From Fagopyrum homotropicum (lineage: Eukaryota; Streptophyta; Magnoliopsida; Caryophyllales; Polygonaceae): a stretch of 64,000 bases of DNA. The stretch covers positions 16,545,447-16,609,446 of the forward strand of contig BSWB01000005.1 of the NCBI GenBank assembly GCA_033239125.1, given 5' to 3'. The position numbers and the translations under genes were made by a program. The first letter of the stretch is position 1; each line of letters begins with the position of its first letter. Shown here in pieces: positions 21,645 to 31,919 of this stretch. The notes under the pieces were generated by a model. That model was given only the letters and a program-made list of their open reading frames with translations, was not told the origin of the DNA and searched no databases.

Positions 21645-23706
21645 TGTAACGCCCCAAATTTTAGGCGCGGTTGCGATATTTATTTTTCCCGACTTCTATT
21701 TGATCACATATTTTTCCGTAAATTATTTTAAAAATTGTTCAGAAAATTTTACGATCCGGAAATTTCGTTCTGGTTTATTTTGATCGAGTTTATTTAATTC
21801 CGGATTTCTATTTTAATTTGAAATGGTTAATTTATTTTATTTTATTTTTTTTCCTTCTCTTCTCTACTCTTACTTCACGGGCTGATGAACCTCAGCTTCC
21901 CGACTCTTCGTTTGCCGTCCGACCCCTCCCCAACCCGACTTCTCGCTTCCCACGTAGCCTGCAGCAAGCACCCTCCCCTCATCTCATTTCCTCCCCCTCG
22001 GTCTTACCATCTCTGCAGCCCATCACTACCTTCCTCCTCCTTCTCTGTCTGTGCTTAGAAGCATCCTCAACCTCTCAGTCTCTCCATCTACCTCACTGGT
22101 CCTCTCTTCGATGTAGTCCTCGCTTCATCACTCTCCGTATTCCCCTCGCCTCGGTACAGATTGCAGGCCGTCGAACCATCGCCACTGCCGGAGCCCCTTG
22201 CCTCGCTTTCGCCAGGACAACCCGTCCTCGCCCTTGCCGGAGACCCAAGCCTGTAGCCTCGCCGCCTCGTGCACCGCCTTGTTGACGCCTTAATCGAAGC
22301 CGGAGGAAGCCATCGGAGGGGCTACCCTTACCTCCTCCTTGCCGCCTCCTTCCTGTCATTCTGCAACGGATGGATTGGGGCAGCAACCGCCGCCTTCATG
22401 CTGCGCCGCCAAGAGCGAGGCCGGAGAGCACCTGGGTTGCCGCCGCCCTTGCTCGAGCCTTGCCGGAGCTGCCTTCGCCTCGCCCCTTTGTCTGCTCCTC
22501 TGTCGAGCCATGTTTTGCCCCGCAGCTCCGCCACCTTGCCTCGCCGATACTGGAGCCTTGCCGGAGCCATGGCCGCCGCCAGTGCAGCTCTCCTCTGCCC
22601 TTGCCGCCGTGCTCCTTCACTTCCCCAGCCCTCTGCTTTTGCGGCGTGGCCTTCCCGTTTCTGAGAAGGAGATGAAACCCTTTAGGGTTATTACAAATCA
22701 GCCCCCTTAATTTTGGTTTTATTGCAAGTGTGGCCCATATTTTTAATTTGCAGATTTGACCCCAAGTTTTATAAATCTGAATATATATCCCTACATATTT
22801 ATTTATGGAATATGACCCATATGCGGAAATTGTATAATTTGCCCATAAAATGTTTTTACGGGTTTTAACCCTGGAATTTCAATACGAGTTTATTTCATAA
22901 TTATATATATTATCAATTATTCCCTTGTTGGATTTATCTCGGATTTATGGCCCGAAGGTTTATTGGCGGATTATAACCAAGTTTTTAAAATTGTATAAAG
23001 TGTCCCGGAAAGTATTTAAGCGGTCTTAACCTTGGTTTTGAAAACGAGTTTTACCTTAGATTTTACATAAGTTATATGTTCCGTTCAAATTTAGCATATA
23101 AGCTAAATTTGTTTAGCTTTGGTTTTAGGCTCGGAAGCGCCCCGATAAAGGCCCAACGAGTCCATTCTCGACATCCTTAGATCGTCTTCCGTCCCTTGAC
23201 GTCATGTGAGTACCCTCTCCCCCGAGCTTATGATCTTACCTCGATTTAGTTATGTTTAGTATTAGTATCATGCTAGGTTGGATCTAGCATAACTTAGAGT
23301 GAATACCAAGTAGTGGTTATGGACCTTAGGTGAGTTTTGTGGATTGTGAAATGTTGTAAGGCTTGAGGAGTGGATATTATCTTGTGAGGCTGTTTATGGC
23401 TTTAAATTGTATGTTGAGCTGGTGACAATTTAGGGGTTGAGGTTGTATAATTGTTGAGATTGTGGTGACTAGGACGAGAGTATCCTAGCATGTGTAGTAA
23501 TGGTTATGACCGTGTGAGATCGTAAGGATTAAGAGTTGTTATCCTATCATGGTTATGGTTTATGATCTTGCGAGATCATTGGGACTAGAAGTCTAAGGAC
23601 TTCTAGCACGTGAGAGAGATGTTGATCGTGTGCCTTTTTACAGGCGTTGAGTGTCTTCCTGCGGGAAGCTGAGAGCGGGATATAGCGGGATTATCTTTGG
23701 GACGAG

Positions 23707-24203
23707 GTAAGTCTTCGGACTTACTTAGCTCGTATTCTCTGTATTAGTTTCAATGCGTGTTTGGTGGTGTGTGTTTATTGTTTATGTGCGTGTTTATTGC
23801 TTATGTTATAACATCTAAACCGGTAATAGGACCACCGACTCTATATGTTTATATTTGGCCCAAGTGTATGATAACGGGCGGTGACTGCTATGTCTGGTCC
23901 AAAATGGGGATGACTGGGAGGTGCCTTGCGACCAGTCCATCGGGTGATGCTGATCCGCATCAAGTACAAACCCGTATGGTGAAAGGGGACAAGGGCGAGA
24001 TCTTTAAGATTCTCGTGTCACAAAAGAAGTGAATTAGAACGGGATATGACCTAATAATAAATAGATAATAAACCGGATTGTGTATTTTGGAACATGTTGT
24101 GTGTTTATGATGCCTTATGTGTGTGTGTGTCAATACCATGATTCTAATGCCTTGAATGCTCGCTAACGGTTTTATACCGATATTGTTGTAGATTGCATTG
24201 CAG
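23707..24203 (+). other. Candidate LTR leader intron of TE-B
   Basis: The donor GAG|GTAAGT is embedded in GTAAGTC-TTCG-GACTTAC (23707-23724), a 7-bp stem closed by a UUCG tetraloop. The acceptor is ATTGCAG|GTTAGG at 24203, with CTAAC at 24163-24167 as a possible branch point 36 nt upstream. Length 497 nt. Copies are at 31086-31582, 38465-38961 and 45844-46340. TE-A and TE-C have the equivalent arrangement. An alternative acceptor TTTTTACAG at about 23642 lies upstream of this donor and could pair with GTGAGT at 23206. Confidence 0.5.
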
Positions 24204-24474
24204 GTTAGGAATGCGGCCGAGAGATCCGGAAGAGTGGGCAGCCGGGGTTCCGTACATTTTAGGAGTGAGTTTGGGTTAGAGTCGGGTTGTATTTTATTCT
24301 TTGTTTATTATGTTGGTATGCCGCGTGTATGGCGTTTTGGTCTTTGATGTTGTTTATCGGCTGAAGTCCGTTGTTTGTTTTCTTTTGGGTTTTCTTACAT
24401 TGCATAAAATGTATTTCGGTTTTGCCTTTATTTGTGCCATGTTGAAAGATCCGGTGAAATTGTTGTCAGGCTAA

Positions 24475-24533
24475 GGGTCGGGACCCATTGTGAGGTCCCA
24501 ACCCGTAGCGCCCCGAGTCCCGCGGATTCGGGG
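24475..24533 (+). other. TE-B LTR-terminal two-hairpin module
   Basis: Hairpin A: GGGACC 24480-24485 with GGTCCC 24494-24499 around loop CATTGTGA, extended by GGGT/ACCC across one mismatch. Hairpin B: CCCCGAGTCC 24511-24520 with GGATTCGGGG 24524-24533 around loop CGC, 10 bp with one G-T wobble. The module ends 7 bp before the LTR end and 11 bp before the PBS. Copies are at 31854-31912, 39233-39291 and 46612-46670. Confidence 0.75.
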
Positions 24534-24544
24534 TGTTACAAAAG

Positions 24545-24557
24545 TGGTATCAGAGCC
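24545..24557 (+). other. TE-B primer-binding site (tRNA-iMet), unit 1
   Basis: TGGTATCAGAGCC, 4 bp after the LTR. Same site in unit 2 (31924-31936) and unit 3 (39303-39315), so each unit keeps a complete priming signal. Confidence 0.9.
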
Positions 24558-25175
24558 CTAGGTTGACAACAATGGCACTCGCAATCTTCTAAAGGCCGAA
24601 TAAGGAATAAACAGAACCCCGCGGGTTCTGAGTTTTCGTTTTCAAAATCACATGCATGAGTCGGGGTAGAATGTACGGACCACCACTCCTTCCGCGGATC
24701 TCGGCAGCATAGTTATTGGATTTTTAGTATATATATAGATATGTGTATATATGTAGATATGTATAGTGGACCTAGGATGTTTTTGGACTATTATTATATG
24801 TTAATGATAGTTATGCATGATGGACTTGTTATGTTGTTATGGTGGCATGACCTTTATATTGATATGAGTTGTACATGTGACATGATAATATTATATTAGT
24901 GCTTATTACTCGTTTTATGAGAATGGTTTCTTTAGATGTGTTATGCTGATAGCATGTAGACATAGAACTTATATAGTTATATACGTATACTAGGATATAT
25001 AGTGACATATGGATGCTAGAACTTATATTCGAGATGATAGAAAGCTATCATCGTCCCTTGGATGACGCCGTTTGGCTTAGGATAGTTTACACCTAAGGGT
25101 GAGTATGCTCAAGTACCAAGTTGTGTATCACGTTTTGTACAAACTCCTTGGTATTTCTCGGACTTCTTTAAGAGG

Positions 25176-25355
25176 ATGTCGAAGCGGAGGATTAGAGATG
25201 ACGTAAACGAAGGACAAACAAGTGGAAGAGAACCTCGAGTTATTTTAAGCAAAAGTGAGAAAGAAGTCATACGAGTAAGAAAGCAACATGAAGATATGAG
25301 AGTGGTTGTAAAGAAGCAACGATTGAATCACAAAGAAACCAACTACAGATGGTGA
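25176..25355 (+). pseudogene. TE-B gag N-terminal remnant, unit 1
   Basis: An ATG frame of 59 codons starting MSKRRIRDD, rich in Lys, Arg and Glu, about 635 bp after the LTR, where Gag begins in this kind of element. It ends at TGA and nothing downstream continues Gag recognisably. Copies are at 32555-32734 and 39934-40113. Assignment to Gag rests on position and basic composition only. Confidence 0.4.
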
Positions 25356-27344
25356 ACTTATGATTTTTCAAGACGACGTATGATAACTAAGGACGTGAAG
25401 CGAGAAGGAAAGGAGTGCATACTAGCAAGGGTAGAAGTGGTATTTCCTTGAGACATGAAGTTTTTCCTAGATGCTCCTAAGCATGGGAGTCGGAGTGTGA
25501 AGTGTGGTCGAACTAATACGAAGATTCACGAGGTGCTTAAGTTAAGCTTAAAGAATAACTAGAAAGTGAAGTGACGATCCTTGCGAGATTCTAAGTGGGT
25601 GACTTATTCAGAAATTTGAGAGTTACGAGGAGGATCATATGGTGAAAGTTCACATAGTGGAATTCACGTGGAGTCAATCATTTTCCGTCATTGAGATGAG
25701 ACTGAGTAACGCTAAGAGGGAGGAAGTGTGTGCGGATGATCTTCAGAAGATGAAAGATGAAACAGGGAGCTTGGATCGTAAGACTTAAGATACCAACAAG
25801 AGGAACACGAGTGGGTGCTATTTAATGTCGGAATATTTGAGAAGTGCTTTTGCAAATCATCATGAAGAGCAAATAAGCCTATGAAGATAGGTCATATGAC
25901 ACGAAAGAGTTGGGAAAGCGTAGTTATCTTACAGAAGCGGAAGGAAGAGGGGAGCGTAATAGGAGCTAACGAAGTCGGAAGTAGAGCAAAGTGAGCTAGT
26001 GAAGTTAAGGCGGAATACCCCGAGAAGGTACCCTTTAGGAGTATGGTAACATGGAAGTGTGCTAGGAGGGTAAGTCTTTGATCTTGGAGAGGGTCATCAA
26101 TGAGTTACGCTGAGAGCCGGAGAATGCACAGGTGCAGGTTATATACTGGTGATGGTAGGTGGGAAGAGTAACCCAAAAGATGGGATCATGAAGAGGGGTG
26201 ACAAGGACGTAGAAAATTCGTGGTGGTTGAATGTCGGCAACAAAGAGGTATCAAGGGAAGCGCGAGTATCTTAATCAAGCAACAACTTACTGACTCCAAC
26301 AAGTGGTGGTAATGTACCTTGTTGAGAGGGATTGTAACTATCTGGTGCGAACTTCTTATGTCATGAGATTTTCATATGGAGGAATGACATGGATCAGAGT
26401 AAAGAGAACTAGAAAGACAAAAAGGGCAGGGAGTCTTCTATGGTTATTGTGCATAAAGGGAGGATATATAAGGGGATGTATGGTATGTTTGTCCTAAGGT
26501 GATGATGTCATGTTTTCGCGCGCAAAGGGTAAGCCAAAGTTTTGGGGCTCGCATGGCGAAGCCATAGTAGTTGTGACGTAAAATGAGAAATTTGGATTAG
26601 GGTAACGCTGCAAGTTTAGAGTAATGATGTGAGTGCTTGGTGGAGTTATAAGTGGATCTTCAGTTATTGTGGTTGGGAAATTTTTCCCAAAGGCATTCTA
26701 GTACGGTTGTGAAGTTGTTCGTGTATACCAAGAGAAACATAAGGTGGCCAATAAGAGTAAGAGAAGACTGAGGTTTTGGAAGTTTGATGTCAATATGGGA
26801 TGTACAAGAAGTACATGAAAGATTGAGGTCAGAGCCTCTGCGGTCGTCAGACTCTACGCCTACTTGAAAAAAAAGGATGTCTATGGTGAAAGTTGATCAA
26901 GGATACAAAGAGTTCCTCCCATAGGTTAGGATGTCGGAGAAAGCGGAGAAGATTGTATCGATTCGTTATATGGCATGCTTGAGTTTTGAAGTTAGGACTT
27001 TCGTGACTGAACATATGTGCGAGATCAATAAATATTATTATCGTCATTCCTTCGAAGTGAAAAGGGGGATTAAGTTGACATATTGCTGAACCAAGGCTTC
27101 AAGAGTTAACAAACTCGAGCAAGACCCTCGAGTTCAAAAGATGAAAGATCTTTGAAAGAGGACGGTCGACATTGTAGCTGTAGATGGAACAATACACGAG
27201 TCTTAAAGAAGTCACATCAATAGATCGAGGTAGATCAATTGTGTCATGACCATTTGTCAAGTGATAAGACAAGATTGTGTCGGTTATTACGATATGTGGC
27301 GTGACGAGAAACGATAGAAATTGAGATATCACGGATTCCAATGC

Positions 27345-27995
27345 ATCAGAATGTGAATTTTACCGCTAAGATTGATTTGGGCTCAACTCCCATTTCTAAG
27401 GCGCCGTACAAAAGACATCAATAAATGATACCCGTAAGGATACTCAAATTGAGAATGCAATCAAAGGAGCAATTGCAAGGACTTGTTGATAAAGGTTCAT
27501 TAGAACCAATGCACTGCCATAGAGAGCACCAGAAGTTATCTTGAACTCTTGATTTAAAATTCATATTAAAAGTATATCTTGAACTCTTGATTTGAAGTTC
27601 ACATTAGTATATATCTTGAATACTTGATTTGAAGTTCAAGATGGGATATATTTTGAACCCTTGATTGGAAGTTGTTATAGAGGACACCAGTTTGCGAAGA
27701 GAGGAATGATTATCTTTGTTTATACATCGATTACTATAAGTTGAGCAAGACGACAATGAAAGACAAGTATCCTTTATAACGAATGGGAGATCTACTCGAC
27801 CAACTACATGGGTCAGTAGTCTCTTCTAAGATTAAGTTAAGGCTTGATTGTCACCGTTTGAGAATTTGAGGCTGAGATATTGCAAATACGGCATTCGGGA
27901 CCAACCAAGGTCACTACGAGTTGTAGTCATTCCATATGGTATTACTGATGCCTGGATGAGATATATTGGGTCTACTATTGACAAAGAGAGAAGAG
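27345..27995 (+). pseudogene. TE-B reverse transcriptase remnant, unit 1
   Basis: The first segment reads like the entry to Ty3/gypsy RT (PISKAPYKR, then a LQGLVDKGSLEP-like stretch). After a 37-bp repeat block come IDYYKLSKTTMKDKYPL, DLLDQLHG, and then GHYELVVIPYGITDA in a shifted frame. These correspond to the CIDYRxLNxxTxKNxYPLP and YGHYEFxVMPFGLTNAP blocks of the family. The catalytic YxDD block is not found. Stops interrupt each piece. Copies are at about 34724-35374 and 42103-42753. Confidence 0.75.
27537..27680 (+). repeat. TE-B 37-bp tandem repeat inside RT remnant
   Basis: About four degenerate units with core ATCTTGAACTCTTGATTTGA, each about 33-38 bp. They replace the RT segment expected between the PISKAPYR block and the CIDYR block. 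Copies are at 34916-35059 and 42295-42438. This looks like a local expansion that helped destroy the gene. Confidence 0.7.
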
Positions 27996-28520
27996 ATATG
28001 ACAAGATGTCTCGGGATGGAAAACCCCGAAAGATGTGAAAGAAGTTACAAGTTTTCTTAGATGTACTAAGCTTTACCAGATTTGTGAAGAGAGAAGTTGT
28101 ATAACATCAATTATGGTAACCTACTCCGGATGACAATGAAGTATTAAACAAGATGAAGAATTGACAATAGAGATGTTGAGAGTTAAGAGAGGATTCATTG
28201 GTGCAACTGTTTTGATTTACCTTAAGGTGTTATGAGTTTGACATGTACAAGTAATTCTTCAAGACAAGGTCTTGATTGAGTATTGAAGAACGATGTAAAA
28301 GTAATAGCATACGTGTCACATGGGTGAATCGGTGTGGAGTAAAGTACTTTCTTCATCATTGGGGACTTACTTCAAGAATTGAGGAAACATAACATCAGAG
28401 TTTTGTTTGTCAAGAACCAAACCAACAGTGTAAATTGGAAGATCGATCTTCTTTGATAGAGAAATCAAAGGAAAAATAATGGAAATGCTGCATTGAGAGA
28501 TACCCGAGAAGGAAGTTGAG

Positions 28521-28790
28521 TTCCGATATATCGACCCTTGTGAGAAGTTAGCGCGAGTTTGGAAGGTGGTTTACCGGTTGGCGTAGCCGCCAAGTGTAAA
28601 GAGTGTTCACCCGGTGTTCATGTGTATCAGTCGAGAGAGTACATACACGACTCGAGACAGATAATCCGTCACGGTGATTTAGTGGCAAACGAAGAACCCA
28701 TGAGGCTAATAGGGAGACGGAAGATAGTTTCTTTGGTTGAGGTTTACGCTGAGCTAGTAGCATCGATAGGATCGACGGGTAAGACCTAGT
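28521..28790 (+). pseudogene. TE-B integrase C-terminus and chromodomain remnant, unit 1
   Basis: Broken frames read FRYIDPCEKLARVWKVVYRL, then SVHPVF, then SREYIHDSRQIIRHGD and EEPMRLIGRRKI. They align in order with the PFxILxRVGxVAYRLxLP, VHPVFHVSxLRxY and EExPVxILDRRxxxLR blocks that end chromovirus integrases and lead into the chromodomain. The catalytic integrase core is missing upstream. Copies are at 35900-36169 and 43279-43548. Confidence 0.7.
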
Positions 28791-28914
28791 TTTTCCCTTG
28801 GTTGAGTTTTTGTGCATGTGTGACGTTATGTGTAGTTTGTGCCTTGTGAGGGAAGGTGTTATATGACCTGATATATCTTGCGCTGGTAGTTTGAGTAGAT
28901 TGTGTGTATAGATT

Positions 28915-28932
28915 AGAAGGTTTAAACCTTCT
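28915..28932. repeat. 18-bp perfect palindrome in TE-B 3' region
   Basis: AGAAGGTTTAAACCTTCT, followed at about 28952-28970 by CTCGG...CCGAG. Copies are at 36294-36311 and 43673-43690. It lies about 90 bp before the downstream LTR, between the chromodomain remnant and the polypurine tract. Confidence 0.7.
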
Positions 28933-28985
28933 TAGTTTAAGTGTTCATACCTCGGCCTTAGGAACCGAGAAGTTCGACGTGTGGT

Positions 28986-29022
28986 AAGTTTCGGGACGAA
29001 ACTTGTTTTTAGGAGGATCTAA
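28986..29022 (+). other. TE-B pre-PPT hairpin and polypurine tract, unit 1
   Basis: AAGTTTCGGGACGAAACTT (28986-29004) forms an 8-bp stem with a GGA loop. AGGAGGATCTAA (29011-29022) abuts the next LTR and is the likely polypurine tract, with an unusual non-purine end. Copies are at 36365-36401 and 43744-43780. Confidence 0.75.
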
Positions 29023-31919
29023 TGTAACGCCCCAAATTTTAGGCGCAGTTGCGATATTTATTTTTCCCGACTTCTATTTGATCACATATTTTTCCGTAAA
29101 TTATTTTTAAAAATTGTTCAGAAAATTTTACGATCCGGAAATTTCGTTCTGGTTTATTTTGATCGAGTTTATTTAATTCCGGATTTCTATTTTAATTTGA
29201 AATGGTTAATTTATTTTATTTTATTTTTTTTCCTTCTCTTCTCTACTCTTACTTCACGGGCTGATGAACCTCAGCTTCCCGACTCTTCGTTTGCCGTCCG
29301 ACCCCTCCCCAACCCGACTTCTCGCTTCCCACGTAGCCTGCAGCAAGCACCCTCCCCTCATCTCATTTCCTCCCCCTCGGTCTTACCATCTCTGCAGCCC
29401 ATCACTACCTTCCTCCTCCTTCTCTGTCTGTGCTTAGAAGCATCCTCAACCTCTCAGTCTCTCCATCTACCTCACTGGTCCTCTCTTCGATGTAGTCCTC
29501 GCTTCATCACTCTCCGTATTCCCCTCGCCTCGGTACAGATTGCAGGCCGTCGAACCATCGCCACTGCCGGAGCCCCTTGCCTCGCTTTCGCCAGGACAAC
29601 CCGTCCTCGCCCTTGCCGGAGACCCAAGCCTGTAGCCTCGCCGCCTCGTGCACCGCCTTGTTGACGCCTTAATCGAAGCCGGAGGAAGCCATCGGAGGGG
29701 CTACCCTTACCTCCTCCTTGCCGCCTCCTTCCTGTCATTCTGCAACGGATGGATTGGGGCAGCAACCGCCGCCTTCATGCTGCGCCGCCAAGAGCGAGGC
29801 CGGAGAGCACCTGGGTTGCCGCCGCCCTTGCTCGAGCCTTGCCGGAGCTGCCTTCGCCTCGCCCCTTTGTCTGCTCCTCTGTCGAGCCATGTTTTGCCCC
29901 GCAGCTCCGCCACCTTGCCTCGCCGATACTGGAGCCTTGCCGGAGCCATGGCCGCCGCCAGTGCAGCTCTCCTCTGCCCTTGCCGCCGTGCTCCTTCACT
30001 TCCCCAGCCCTCTGCTTTTGCGGCGTGGCCTTCCCGTTTCTGAGAAGGAGATGAAACCCTTTAGGGTTATTACAAATCAGCCCCCTTAATTTTGGTTTTA
30101 TTGCAAGTGTGGCCCATATTTTTAATTTGCAGATTTGACCCCAAGTTTTATAAATCTGAATATATATCCCTACATATTTATTTATGGAATATGACCCATA
30201 TGCGGAAATTGTATAATTTGCCCATAAAATGTTTTTACGGGTTTTAACCCTGGAATTTCAATACGAGTTTATTTCATAATTATATATATTATCAATTATT
30301 CCCTTGTTGGATTTATCTCGGATTTATGGCCCGAAGGTTTATTGGCGGATTATAACCAAGTTTTTAAAATTGTATAAAGTGTCCCGGAAAGTATTTAAGC
30401 GGTCTTAACCTTGGTTTTGAAAACGAGTTTTACCTTAGATTTTACATAAGTTATATGTTCCGTTCAAATTTAGCATATAAGCTAAATTTGTTTAGCTTTG
30501 GTTTTAGGCTCGGAAGCGCCCCGATAAAGGCCCAACGAATCCATTCTCGACATCCTTAGATCGTCTTCCGTCCCTTGACGTCATGTGAGTACCCTCTCCC
30601 CCGAGCTTATGATCTTACCTCGATTTAGTTATGTTTAGTATTAGTATCATGCTAGGTTGGATCTAGCATAACTTAGAGTGAATACCAAGTAGTGGTTATG
30701 GACCTTAGGTGAGTTTTGTGGATTGTGAAATGTTGTAAGGCTTGAGGAGTGGATATTATCTTGTGAGGCTGTTTATGGCTTTAAATTGTATGTTGAGCTG
30801 GTGAGAATTTAGGGGTTGAGGTTGTATAATTGTTGAGATTGTGGTGACTAGGACGAGAGTATCCTAGCATGTGTAGTAATGGTTATGACCGTGTGAGATC
30901 GTAAGGATTAAGAGTTGTTATCCTATCATGGTTATGGTTTATGATCTTGCGAGATCATTGGGACTAGAAGTCTAAGGACTTCTAGCACGTGAGAGAGATG
31001 TTGATCGTGTGCCTTTTTACAGGCGTTGAGTGTCTTCCTGCGGGAAGCTGAGAGCGGGATATAGCTGGATTATCTTTGGGACGAGGTAAGTCTTCGGACT
31101 TACTTAGCTCGTATTCTCTGTATTAGTTTCAATGCGTGTTTGGTGGTGTGTGTTTATTGTTTATGTGCGTGTTTATTGCTTATGTTATAACATCTAAACC
31201 GGTAATAGGACCACCGACTCTATATGTTTATATTTGGCCCAAGTGTATGATAACGGGCGGTGACTGCTATGTCTGGTCCAAAATGGGGATGACTGGGAGG
31301 TGCCTTGCGACCAGTCCATCGGGTGATGCTGATCCGCATCAAGTACAAACCCGTATGGTGAAAGGGGACAAGGGCGAGATCTTTAAGATTCTCGTGTCAC
31401 AAAAGAAGTGAATTAGAACGGGATATGACCTAATAATAAATAGATAATAAACCGGATTGTGTATTTTGGAACATGTTGTGTGTTTATGATGCCTTATGTG
31501 TGTGTGTGTCAATACCATGATTCTAATGCCTTGAATGCTCGCTAACGGTTTTATACCGATATTGTTGTAGATTGCATTGCAGGTTAGGAATGCGGCCGAG
31601 AGATCCGGAAGAGTGGGCAGCCGGGGTTCCGTACATTTTAGGAGTGAGTTTGGGTTAGAGTCGGGTTGTATTTTATTCTTTGTTTATTATGTTGGTATGC
31701 CGCGTGTATGGCGTTTTGGTCTTTGATGTTGTTTATCGGCTGAAGTCCGTTGTTTGTTTTCTTTTGGGTTTTCTTACATTGCATAAAATGTATTTCGGTT
31801 TTGCCTTTATTTGTGCCATGTTGAAAGATCCGGTGAAATTGTTGTCAGGCTAAGGGTCGGGACCCATTGTGAGGTCCCAACCCGTAGCGCCCCGAGTCCC
31901 GCGGATTCGGGGTGTTACA
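29023..31919 (+). repeat. TE-B LTR 2
   Basis: 2,897 bp. Private changes include GGCGCAGTTG near 29045 and TAGCTGG near 31066. It shares with LTRs 3 and 4 the extra T near 29107, CAACGAATCC near 30538 and GGTGAGAATT near 30804, which LTR 1 lacks. Confidence 0.95.

Larger units (their letters stand above)
21645..24540 (+). repeat. TE-B LTR 1
   Basis: TGTAACGCCCC...GGGGTGTTACA, 2,896 bp. A T-rich stretch at 21825-21855 is followed by a pyrimidine-rich then CCG-rich block to about 22665, probably the transcribed leader. No clear TATA box is seen. The candidate leader intron is at 23707-24203 and the terminal two-hairpin module at 24475-24533. Apparent open frames of 90-155 codons in this LTR start at TTG or GTG codons or overlap one another in several frames, and show no known domain. 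Confidence 0.95.
24541..29022 (+). pseudogene. TE-B internal region 1, decayed gag-pol
   Basis: 4,482 bp. After the PBS leader comes a possible gag start at 25176, then about 2 kb (25356-27340) in which I read no protein domain. A broken RT follows (about 27345-27540 and 27722-27995), then the end of integrase and chromodomain (28521-28790). Protease, RNase H and the DDE core are not readable and the space available is too short for them, so this is an internally deleted, non-autonomous derivative. Stops and frameshifts are throughout. Confidence 0.85.

Noticed and set aside
21818..22710. Overlapping open frames of 74-155 codons in the GC-rich part of TE-B LTRs
   Set aside because: They overlap in several frames on both strands, several lack an ATG, and their compositions are what a GC-rich stretch gives by chance. 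Repetition in four LTRs reflects copy youth, not selection.
23757..24032. 91-codon open frame in TE-B LTRs
   Set aside because: It begins at GTG, lies within the candidate intron and matches no family I recognise.
24545..24557. tRNA-Met gene suspected from TGGTATCAGAGCC
   Set aside because: Only the 13-nt complement of the tRNA 3' end is present; no cloverleaf. It is the primer-binding site.
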